Of a DNA stretch of 16,010 nucleotides, positions 6,200 to 14,300 are shown one piece after another. The stretch is from NCBI GenBank assembly GCA_018065165.1, contig JAGHTV010000360.1, forward strand, positions 1 through 16,010. The letters run 5' to 3'. The notes beneath the pieces are model-generated. The model searched no databases and had not been told where the DNA came from. It worked only from the letters and a program-made list of their open reading frames with translations. How positions within the stretch are numbered: position 1 is the stretch's first letter; every line of letters starts with the position of its first letter. A program made the position numbers and the translations under genes. Source of the DNA: Candidatus Sodaliphilus fimicaballi (GTDB lineage Bacteria > Bacteroidota > Bacteroidia > Bacteroidales > Muribaculaceae).

Positions 6200-7451
6200 A
6201 ATAGCATTACTCGTTGTTCTTGCAGTTACTGCCCTCAGTGCAGCTGCGGCAGGTCGTGCCACTCTAGTGCGCAATGCCCAGCGCTATGTAGAGCGTGACT
6301 CGGTGACAACGGCTTGCGTCCACCTCGAGGAGAATGGACTGATATTCCCCGGCAGTTTCAAGTCGATTACACGCTTTGAAAAACGCCTGGAGTTGCTGCT
6401 GCGCACACACAAGGGACAACTCAACATATGGCATGTGGGAGGCTCGCATGTGCAGGCCGACATACTCTCGCACCGCTTGCGCACCAACTTTGCCCGTCTC
6501 GCTGGCCCCCTGGGCACTCGTGGCATGCTCTTCCCATTCTCAATGGCAAAGACCAACTATGGCAGTGACCACCGCTTGCCCTTTACTGGTACATGGACCA
6601 CTGCTCGCAATATCCCTGCCGAACCCGGTCTGCCGCTAGGCATGACAGGCATGTCGGCAGCAACGACCGATGCTGTTGCGTCGGTTATCATCAATCTGGA
6701 CAACGGTCGCACTCCCACATGGAGTTTCAATGCCCTGCGTGTGCTGGCCGAGTCAAGCGCCGCACAGGATTCGGTCACGCTCACTCTGTCGACCGACGGT
6801 GGCGACTTGTGGACCCTCGACCGCAACGACGACGGTACATTCACCGTCAAGGGACTGCCCCAGTTGAAGACTGCAACCCTCAACATCGTCAATCCCACCC
6901 GTGCCCGCTTTTTGCTGCGTGGCATTGAGCCCATAAGCACCGAGCAAGGCACAATCAACTACTACTCGAGCGGCATCAACGGGGCCTCTACACTCTCGTG
7001 GTTGCGATGCGAGCATCTCGATGCCGACCTCATGCGCATCAAGCCCGACATGGTGGTCTTCGGCATAGGCATCAACGACGCAGCCATACCATCGAGCAAG
7101 TTTGAACCCGAGACCTTTGAGTCACGCTATCGTCGCATCATAGCCAAGGTGCTCAAGGCCAATCCTGATGCATTGCTGCTATTCATTACCAATAACGACA
7201 CCTACTATAAGGGACAGCCCAATACCAATGCCATCGAGGTGCGTCGCTCGTTTATCAAACTGGCGACAGAGTATGGCGGTTGCGTGTGGGACTGCTATGG
7301 AGTGATGGGAGGCTTGGGTAGCTCTACCCAGTGGCGCGACGCTGGCCTCATGGCCAAGGATCGCATCCACTTCTCGCGCAAGGGTTACGAACTGCTTGCC
7401 GACTTGATGTTTGACGCTTTAATTACCGACTTTGTAGATAACGACGAGTGA
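6180..7451 (+). CDS. Secreted SGNH-like protein with GGSH in place of GDS
   Basis: A 423-residue protein starting at ATG 6180, inside the last codons of the preceding gene. This start yields a clean signal peptide (MHKSINKIALLVVLAVTALSAAAA); an in-frame ATG at 6051 would place over 40 extra residues before it. Block I reads HVGGSH (85-90), keeping the candidate nucleophile Ser89 but replacing the usual Asp with Gly. GIGIND (295-300) is a good block III, and DRIHFSRKG supplies Asp394/His397. The middle (about 160-250) looks beta-rich, perhaps an inserted or carbohydrate-binding region. It is probably periplasmic and works with the other SGNH protein and the MBOAT on the same acylation pathway. 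The 20-bp upstream and 1-bp downstream overlaps suggest translational coupling. Which of the two paralogues is the active transferase is not known. Confidence 0.85.
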   Translation: MHKSINKIALLVVLAVTALSAAAAGRATLVRNAQRYVERDSVTTACVHLEENGLIFPGSFKSITRFEKRLELLLRTHKGQLNIWHVGGSHVQADILSHRLRTNFARLAGPLGTRGMLFPFSMAKTNYGSDHRLPFTGTWTTARNIPAEPGLPLGMTGMSAATTDAVASVIINLDNGRTPTWSFNALRVLAESSAAQDSVTLTLSTDGGDLWTLDRNDDGTFTVKGLPQLKTATLNIVNPTRARFLLRGIEPISTEQGTINYYSSGINGASTLSWLRCEHLDADLMRIKPDMVVFGIGINDAAIPSSKFEPETFESRYRRIIAKVLKANPDALLLFITNNDTYYKGQPNTNAIEVRRSFIKLATEYGGCVWDCYGVMGGLGSSTQWRDAGLMAKDRIHFSRKGYELLADLMFDALITDFVDNDE

Positions 7452-9316
7452 TGAGTGAACTGCTATCGGCCATAGGGACATTTTTACGCCACACGTTTGA
7501 GTTCAGCGAGAGCAGCCCGTTGCTGTTCACGCAGTTCTACTTTTGGGCATTCTTTGCGATTGTCTACGCATTGTTTGCACCCATTGCCAAGCGTCCCCAC
7601 ATGCGCAATGCGTTCCTGTTCTTCGTGAGCCTGTTCTTCTACTACAAGACCAGTGGCATCTTTGTGCTCATACTCATGTTCGTTACCTGTAGCGATTTCC
7701 TTATTGCACAGCGTATTGCAGCCAATACCGACGCCTTCAGGCGCAAAGCGTGGCTCGTGACGAGCATCACCATTGACCTGTTCTTGTTGTGCTACTTCAA
7801 GTATGCCTACTTCTTTACCGATATGGTCAACAACATATTCGGTACCAGCCTCGCCGTGCACGACTACTTTGCCGAGGTGGGCAACCTCTTTGCCGGCGAT
7901 GGCAAGTTCCTAGTCGACAAGATTGTGCTACCCGTGGGCATTTCGTTCTTCACTTTCCAGATTATAAGTTACACCGTCGATGTATATAAGGAGAAGATTA
8001 AGCCCGTAACCAATATCCTTGACTTTGGTTTCTATGTAAGCTTCTTCCCGCAGCTGGTGGCAGGTCCCATCGTCAGGGCAAGCGAGTTCATACCGCAGCT
8101 CTACAAGCCTTTCCATCTGTCGCGCATGCAGTTTGGCATTGCGGTGTTCTGGATACTCAACGGTCTTATCAAGAAGATTGTACTCAGCGACTATATCGCC
8201 GTCAACTTTATCGACCGCGTGTTTGACAACCCATTGCTGTTCACGGGGTTTGAAAACTTTATGGCTCTCATAGGCTACAGCCTTCAGGTGTATGCCGACT
8301 TTAGCGGTTACACCGACATTGCCATAGGTATAGCCATGCTCATGGGCTTCTACTTGCCCAAGAACTTCAACTCGCCCTATAAGGCCCACAATGCCAGCAA
8401 CTTCTGGAAACGCTGGCATATCTCGCTCAGCACATGGTTACAAACCTACCTCTACATACCGCTGGGTGGTAACCGTAACGCCTCGTTTGGCACCTACTTC
8501 TGGATTGCACTCATCTCGCTCATCGCACTCATTCTCACCAGCAGTGTGTGGGCTTCGTGCGCAATACTCGGTGTTGCCGTTGCGGTGATAGTCACAGCTC
8601 GCCTCTATCCCGAGAAACGCAAGAAAATCATTGCCAACCTCAACCGCTTCATCACCATGCTGCTGGGCGGTTTGTGGCACGGAGCATCGTGGAACTTCAT
8701 GATATGGGGTGGTCTCAACGGCGTGGGTATGATAGTGTATATGTTCTGGCGCGACATGCAGTGGACCACACGCATGATAGCCCTGCTCGCGATGGGAGTG
8801 TTGCTGGCCGTCTTGTGCCTGACTACCCATCTGGCAGTGTTCAACATGCTCTTTGTGTGGCTGCTGTTCATCATTGTGGGCTCAACTGTTCGATTTGTAT
8901 ATCACATCATGGGCGGCAAGAAGGAATATGCTTGGATTGCCAACGCATGGGCCGTGGCGCAGACGTTTATCTTCATCACGTTTACACGTTTGTTCTTCCG
9001 CAGCGGCTCCAATCTTGACCCTGCAACAGCCAACGAGGTGGCGTGGAACACCGCAAAGAACATGGTTGAACGCATAGGTTCGGCATGGGACTTGAGCGTC
9101 ATTCCCGGCATTATTGCCGCTTACAGCAACGTGTTCCTGCTCATCCTTGCCGGCATGATAATCCACTGGTTGCCCGACAACTGGAAACGCCGCTACCGCA
9201 TCACCTTCGCCAAGTTGCCCCTGCCCGCCATCGTGGCATTGTGTGTAGCAACCGTATTCTTCGTTTATCAGTTCATCACCGCCGACCTGCAAGCATTCAT
9301 CTATTTCCAATTTTAA
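7451..9316 (+). CDS. MBOAT family membrane-bound O-acyltransferase (AlgI/DltB/PatA type)
   Basis: A 621-residue polytopic membrane protein. Conserved MBOAT stretches are visible: FFTFQIISYTVDVYK (166-180), FFPQLVAGPIVRASEF (198-213), QVYADFSGYTDIAIGIA (279-295), FWKRWHISLSTWL (318-330) and YLYIPLGGNR. The invariant catalytic His410 lies in LLGGLWHGASW. Such enzymes take an acyl group from a cytoplasmic donor and pass it across the membrane for O-acylation of an exported polymer. The protein is longer than the usual 460-500 residues: a hydrophobic insertion of about 55 residues (345-400) separates GGNR from the GGLWHG motif, and another (about 437-485) follows it. ATG 7451 overlaps the previous TGA by one base; an adjacent GTG at 7448 is a less likely start. 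It is the last gene of the operon. Confidence 0.93.
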   Translation: MSELLSAIGTFLRHTFEFSESSPLLFTQFYFWAFFAIVYALFAPIAKRPHMRNAFLFFVSLFFYYKTSGIFVLILMFVTCSDFLIAQRIAANTDAFRRKAWLVTSITIDLFLLCYFKYAYFFTDMVNNIFGTSLAVHDYFAEVGNLFAGDGKFLVDKIVLPVGISFFTFQIISYTVDVYKEKIKPVTNILDFGFYVSFFPQLVAGPIVRASEFIPQLYKPFHLSRMQFGIAVFWILNGLIKKIVLSDYIAVNFIDRVFDNPLLFTGFENFMALIGYSLQVYADFSGYTDIAIGIAMLMGFYLPKNFNSPYKAHNASNFWKRWHISLSTWLQTYLYIPLGGNRNASFGTYFWIALISLIALILTSSVWASCAILGVAVAVIVTARLYPEKRKKIIANLNRFITMLLGGLWHGASWNFMIWGGLNGVGMIVYMFWRDMQWTTRMIALLAMGVLLAVLCLTTHLAVFNMLFVWLLFIIVGSTVRFVYHIMGGKKEYAWIANAWAVAQTFIFITFTRLFFRSGSNLDPATANEVAWNTAKNMVERIGSAWDLSVIPGIIAAYSNVFLLILAGMIIHWLPDNWKRRYRITFAKLPLPAIVALCVATVFFVYQFITADLQAFIYFQF

Positions 9317-9368
9317 TTAAGTATCCCCGACAAAAGGGTTCCAGCATTTCCAAAAAGTTGCTTATGTA

Positions 9369-9407
9369 GGGACACTCCTGTGTCGTCCGTATGCTCGGTA
9401 CGAGCAT
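9369..9407 (+). other. Two adjacent hairpins after the acyltransferase operon
   Basis: GACAC/GTGTC (loop TCCT, 9371-9384, extended by GG/CC past two bulged bases) is followed by the perfect stem ATGCTCG-GTA-CGAGCAT (9391-9407). They begin about 50 bases after the MBOAT stop. No T-run follows directly (six T at 9424-9429), so they may act as a 3' end or mRNA stabiliser, or be a copy of a dispersed palindromic element. The 425-bp gap 9317-9741 also holds a gene remnant, an inverted repeat and a promoter. Confidence 0.45.
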
Positions 9408-9558
9408 GGTTGTATTGAAACGGTTTTTTATAGCGTCCTGCATCCGCCTGCGCGATGCCGACATCATCACACTCAAGGAAAAGTATGCACGCATCGACAT
9501 GCCGGTTATCATCAAGCAAGAAAACCTGGGTTTGTTACCATATGAAGTAGCAAAATAA
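9391..9558 (+). pseudogene. Short open frame, probable remnant of a gene 3' end
   Basis: A 55-codon frame ends RLRDADIITLKEKYARIDMP then VIIKQENLGLLPYEVAK. The last 40 or so residues have protein-like composition and the GC-leaning codon use of neighbouring genes. The two in-frame ATG codons (9391, 9406) lie inside a hairpin, and an in-frame stop sits just upstream (9366-9368). No promoter is evident. It looks like the surviving C-terminus of a decayed or truncated gene; I do not recognise the family. A genuine small protein remains possible. Confidence 0.35.
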
Positions 9559-9600
9559 CACAAAAAAGACACTTAAAAGGATACAAAAACAACAATTCAG

Positions 9601-9649
9601 GGGGTATTATGCGTAAATTGTGCATTTTACCCCATATTTTTACGCATAA
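9601..9649. promoter_or_regulatory. Interleaved inverted repeats upstream of the choloylglycine hydrolase family gene
   Basis: TTATGCGTAAA (9607-9617) and TTTACGCATAA (9639-9649) are a perfect 11-bp inverted repeat. GGGGTA (9601-9606) and TACCCC (9628-9633) form a second one interleaved with it, so the two stems are mutually exclusive. Both lie upstream of the -7 box at 9675, which fits an operator or a structure ending an upstream transcript. The left edge overlaps a weak relative of the 36-bp repeat. Confidence 0.5.
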
Positions 9650-9674
9650 ACCGCACTTGTTTCATTTTAAACAT

Positions 9675-9682
9675 TAACTTTG
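9675..9682 (+). promoter_or_regulatory. -7 promoter element for the choloylglycine hydrolase family gene
   Basis: TAACTTTG is an exact match to the Bacteroidetes -7 consensus. The best -33 candidate, CTTG at 9656-9659, is a little close (15 bases). The predicted leader is about 50-55 bases, and a weak AAGGA (9735-9739) sits next to the ATG. Confidence 0.6.
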
Positions 9683-9741
9683 CATCGTTGATTGGCAACA
9701 AGACAACACTATTGTAAATAACAACGCTAAAAATAAGGATT

Positions 9742-11040
9742 ATGAAAGCAAAGAAATCAATGCTGGCCTTACTGGCTACAATAGCAATGCTGGGCGTATC
9801 TTGCTCAAGCAACACAACAAGCAACACAACAACCGACGACGAAAGTCGCAGCAACACTAAAATATGTGACTACCTCTATGCCGTAGAGTATGACGACTAC
9901 GACTTTGACGCAGCTCACGAAGTTGTGGCTAAGATGTTCAAGCCCGCTAATGCAGCCTGCACCGAAGTGCGCCGCGGCAACTTCGTGGGTCGCAACCTCG
10001 ACTGGTATATAAATGACCAGGCCGACGCCATCCTCAAGATCAACCACAGCGACAAGCGCCTTGCATCTATAGGCATCATGGGAGCAAATCCCCTGTTCAC
10101 CGAGGAACTTGCAGCCTCGGGCGACACATGCAACTTGGTGTATTCCACCCTGCCCCTTAGCACCAGCGACGGCATCAACGAGTGCGGTGTATATATAGGT
10201 GTAAATGTAATGCCCACCGGCGAGACATCATTTGACAAGAGCACCTGGGACTACGGCAAGTGGGGACACGGAGCTGCCAACACCAACCCCGGCGCCGAGA
10301 AGTCTTACTGCGTCATAGTGCTCACACGCGTTGTTCTTGACAATGCACACAGTGTAGCCGAGGCTAAGAAGATCATCGAGTCTATCAACTGGTATGAGCC
10401 TGCCAACTTCCCCCACAAGGGTGAGACCCAGTCATTCCACTGGCTGCTGTGTGACAGCACTACCAGCTGCGTGCTCGAGTTCATCGACAACAAGCCCTGC
10501 TACACCGAGACCACCGAGGTTGACAAGCCTTCTTACGCTACCATCATGACCAACTTCACCAACAAGCTGATGGCCGACAAGCAGATGATGCAAGACGGAG
10601 CACAGGGTTATGAGCGCTACGACGTTATCAAGGCCAACTATGACGCAACTCCCGCTACCAGCGAGGGCATGCAAGACCTCATGAAGAAGGTGTGGTTCAC
10701 CCTGACTTACACAGTGGACATCAAGGATCCCGGCTTCTTCCACACCGACTATGCTAACAACACCGCCATCAAGGCCAGCGAGGTTTACAAGAATCCCGAT
10801 GTGCTCAAGAACGAGGCATTCGTTAAGGAAGTTGAGAAAGGCAAAGCCGACTTCGCTGACAAGTCACAATGGCACAAGAAAGACTGCACACTGTGGTACA
10901 CCACCCACACCAGCGTTTATGACCTGGCTAAGCGCGACTTCAAGATTCTCGTCCACGAGGGCCTTGACGGACAGAAGGAGTACTACTCAGTGAGCATGGA
11001 CAGCCACTTTGTTAAACCACTCGAGAAAATGACTAAATAA
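9742..11040 (+). CDS. Lipoprotein of the choloylglycine hydrolase / linear amide C-N hydrolase family
   Basis: A 432-residue protein. A lipoprotein signal peptide ends in LGVSC (Cys21), followed by a Ser/Thr/Asn-rich linker (22-39). The Ntn-hydrolase domain shows the candidate nucleophile Cys73 in AACTEVRRGN, then GRNLDW with Arg84 and Asp87, DGINECGVYIGVN (143-155) and SFHWLLCDSTTSCVLEF. These match the pattern of bile salt hydrolases and penicillin V acylases, where an N-terminal Cys cleaves a linear amide (C-N) bond. Activity would require cleavage between Ala72 and Cys73, leaving a propeptide of about 50 residues after the lipid Cys. Cleavage would also release the enzyme from its own lipid anchor unless the pieces stay together. 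The substrate (conjugated bile salts, N-acyl amino acids, acyl-homoserine lactones or penicillins) cannot be decided. It is monocistronic, with its own promoter and downstream hairpins. Confidence 0.87.
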   Translation: MKAKKSMLALLATIAMLGVSCSSNTTSNTTTDDESRSNTKICDYLYAVEYDDYDFDAAHEVVAKMFKPANAACTEVRRGNFVGRNLDWYINDQADAILKINHSDKRLASIGIMGANPLFTEELAASGDTCNLVYSTLPLSTSDGINECGVYIGVNVMPTGETSFDKSTWDYGKWGHGAANTNPGAEKSYCVIVLTRVVLDNAHSVAEAKKIIESINWYEPANFPHKGETQSFHWLLCDSTTSCVLEFIDNKPCYTETTEVDKPSYATIMTNFTNKLMADKQMMQDGAQGYERYDVIKANYDATPATSEGMQDLMKKVWFTLTYTVDIKDPGFFHTDYANNTAIKASEVYKNPDVLKNEAFVKEVEKGKADFADKSQWHKKDCTLWYTTHTSVYDLAKRDFKILVHEGLDGQKEYYSVSMDSHFVKPLEKMTK

Positions 11041-11069
11041 AATAAATGTAGGCGCAATAACCGAGCTAA

Positions 11070-11091
11070 GTAGGGGCGGCATCGTCCCTAC
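11070..11091. other. Palindromic hairpin downstream of the choloylglycine hydrolase family gene
   Basis: GTAGGGGC and GTCCCTAC form an 8-pair stem (one G-T pair) with a 6-base loop, 30 bases after the stop codon. There is no strong T-run. The sequence resembles the GTAGGGAC-type hairpin at 9366-9388 after the MBOAT gene, so both may belong to a dispersed palindromic element; it may also help to end the transcript. Confidence 0.45.
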
Positions 11092-11143
11092 AACATTTGA
11101 TAAAACCATGTTCTTTTGTTCCGGGGAGAGATGATATAATGTG

Positions 11144-11177
11144 GGGCGTTCAGGTGTGAGCGCCCGGCGTTGTTTTT
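11144..11177 (+). terminator. Possible rho-independent terminator
   Basis: GGGCG (11144-11148) pairs with CGCCC (11161-11165) around a 12-base loop, and a run of six T follows at 11172-11177. The gap between stem and T-run makes it imperfect. It would end transcripts from the choloylglycine hydrolase family gene. The 273-bp gap 11041-11313 shows no further gene. Confidence 0.4.
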
Positions 11178-11231
11178 TGAGGTCGCTACTGCTTTTTGTA
11201 GTGGGAAAGAAAATATAAGGGATAAATCGTA

Positions 11232-11290
11232 TATTTTTGTGAGAATTTACGCAAATGTAGTGCGTGGTCGTATGATTTTTTGTATTTTCG
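11232..11290 (+). promoter_or_regulatory. Candidate promoter region for the BspA-like gene
   Basis: Two -7-like boxes are present: TATTTTTG (11232-11239), an exact TAnnTTTG match, and TATTTTCG (11283-11290), one base off but nearer the start codon. Neither has a clear -33 word at the right distance. The first would give a leader of about 85 bases, the second about 35. Confidence 0.3.
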
Positions 11291-11331
11291 TGGCGAAATA
11301 TAATTAAAAGTGTGTGACTAAACAATTTTTT

Positions 11332-14300
11332 ATGAAGAGATTCATTAGCATGAAAATCCAGGGCAGGTTAGCTGTCCTTATGGCCTTGCTTGTGGCGTGC
11401 GTGTTGCCACAGTTCGTCCAGGCCATTGAACGAGACGAAAGCGGCGTCTATCTTATCGGTTCTGATGCCGATTATGAAGAATTCTGCAAACTTGTAAACA
11501 CTGGTGATCCTTTTGCATCGGCACGTGTTATTGCCGACGGCATCAACGTGACACGCAGTATAGGTGCAGGCGACCGCGAATACCACTTCCGCGGCAAGTT
11601 CGACGGTCAGGGCCATACCATGACCCTCAACGGGGTTCCCTTGTTTGAGCACACCCAGCATGGAAGTGTTATCAGTAATGTGAACCTTACTGGTAATATC
11701 ACCGCTACTGGCGAGTATGCCGGCTCACTCATTGCCTATGCAGTGAGCCCCACCATCGAGAATTGTAATAGTAACGCCACTATCAATGCCGCTGGTGCAA
11801 GCAAGGCTGGTGGACTTGTGGGCTATAGCCGTGGAACCGCCACCATCAACGGCAGTTCTTACACTGGTCAAATAACTGGCGCCGAAGAGTGCGCTGGTCT
11901 CATCGGTTGGAATCTGCACACCGCCATCATCAAGGGCTGCCAGGCCTCTGGAGTACAATCCCTTGCCGGCAATCTCAAGGAGGGTGCCAACATTGTGGAG
12001 AACACCATGCTGGGCGACCTCGAGGTGGCAATGGCTGTTGAAGCTGCGCCTGCACAAGCAACCGACAGCGTTACCGCGTCAATGAAGGCTAAGGTAGCCC
12101 TCATGGCTGGTACCATTAGCGCCAGCATTGACGGTATAGACTATTCGTTAGGTGAGAGTTCGCGCACCGCAACAGTGGTCAACGTGAGCACCAGCTTAAC
12201 ATCGGTGAAAGTGCCTCCCACAGTTACGTATAACGGTGTGGAATATACCGTGAATAATGTAAAATCAATGAACGGCGGTAAAAACATGGAAAGTGTTGAA
12301 ATTCCTAATACCGTAAATAAAATTGAAAACGATGCATTCAAAGAATGTACAAAACTGCAAGATGTCATCTTTGCCGACGGCAGCACAACACTGGCTCTGG
12401 GATTTAACGATTACCCATTCGTTGACGAGCAGTTGTTTGAGTACTGCCCCATATATTATGTGTATATAGGCCGCAATCTTTCATGGGACAAAGACGAAGA
12501 CGCGCCATTTCAAACCAGGGACAAACTGAAAATGATCGATTTTGGTCCTCGCGTGACCGTCGTGGGAAACTGCAACGGAGGGTCGAGTGGCGAAAACGAA
12601 CTTTTCTACAAATGTAATAATGTAGAGAAATATTACTTCTATGGCGATGAGCAAAGCCTTGGCACCGAGATAGACTTCTACTGCTGCGAAGGCATGGCGT
12701 ACGCTACTCAAGCTTACATCAGCCGCGACCTCAAGTCAAGCAAGTACACCGAGTACACAGTCCTTGGCACTGGCTGGGGCATCAGCGACAGACTTAGTGC
12801 TGTGGCCTATGGACCCTTTGCCACCTACGTGACATCAAAGATGTATAGTGGTATTGCAGCAACACCTAACAACAATTTAATTGGCGTAAGATTTGATGAG
12901 GCAACACGCCTCACCACCATCAAGGAGCGTGCCTTTGCCGATTGCGACAAACTCGAAAAGGTGGACTTCAGCAACACGTCGCTCAAGACCATTGAGAAAG
13001 AAGGTTTCTATGACTGCGACAAACTTGCCAATGTTGTCTTTGGTACAACAGTTGAAAGCATAGGCCAGAGTGCATTTGACGACTGTGGCCTTGTCAATGT
13101 CATCTTGCCCGGCTCGCTCAAGCATCTTGGTTATAAGGCATTCTATGATTGCGATGAGATGACAAGCCTTTCTTTAATGCCTGGTGAGGGTGAAGTATCA
13201 TGCAACTGGGAGGTTGATGGCGATAACGAGACTCGCACTTTCGACTCATGCGGTAGCCTCAAGAAACTTTACATGAATCGCACCCTTAATTACGAGGCAA
13301 CCACAGAGAAAGCGTCACCTTTCTATGACAGCTACTTTGAAGACATCGTTATCGACAACAATGTGACCCGCTTGGGCGAGTATATGTTCAAGCACAGCAA
13401 CAAGCTCAAGTCGCTGAGCATAGGAACCGGTATCACAGGTATACCCAGCACTTGCTTTGACGAGAGCACCGAGGTTGCAAATCTCTACATCACCGATTCA
13501 GAGACCCCCATCACTCTGGGTAACTCTATCAGGGATTTCAAGGTACAGACACTGTATATTGGCCGTCCTGTTACTGACGTGAGCCAGCTTCCCAAGTGGA
13601 AGGGCACACTTGAATGTGTCGAGTATGGTGACTACGTGAGCGTGATTAAGGCAAAATCTTATGACCGCAATAACAACATCAAAATCTTGAAACTGCCCGC
13701 AGGAATTACCGTTGAGCAAGGGGCATTCAAAAACTGCGGCATTGAGAATATTTATGTAGAAGGTGATGCTACATTCCAGAGTTACGCTTTCTGGGACGTT
13801 AACAATATCCAGGAAATCACAGTGCTGGGTAAGCTTACAGTTGAGGAAAATGCTATTTATCCCAGTGCAGACAATATCAAGCCCATCAAGATTCTGAACG
13901 TGTTCTTCAAGGAAGACCCCAAGGACGAATCACATCCCAATGCCTTCCCGCAGGCATTCCTGGACAACACAATGCTCAACAACCTCTATGACACTCCCTA
14001 CCAGAAGGTAGACTTTACTTGCCTTCCATGGAGCGGATTCAAGAACCGCAACTCATCGATTGCCAACGACTATGCTCCTACAACCGAGGTTGTGGAAAAC
14101 GGTAACTATGACCATGCATACATCCGCAATGAGCACAAGGGCGATAAATTCTTCTGCATCACCATGCCGTTTGCTGTGAGCTCATATTACTTCGGTTCCA
14201 ACGCCGAGATTTATGAATATGGAACTATGGGATTCAAAAAGGAAGCTGATGATGAAGCCATGACCTTGACCACAAAGGAGAAATATAATCTTGACAATAC

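Noticed and set aside
8882..9310. Minus-strand 142-codon open frame within the MBOAT gene
   Set aside because: It is antisense to conserved MBOAT coding sequence and has no recognisable domain, start signal or promoter.
9601..9649. H-type RNA pseudoknot or riboswitch
   Set aside because: There is no linker between the first two stem arms, which makes the fold sterically unlikely. The element also lies upstream of the predicted transcription start.
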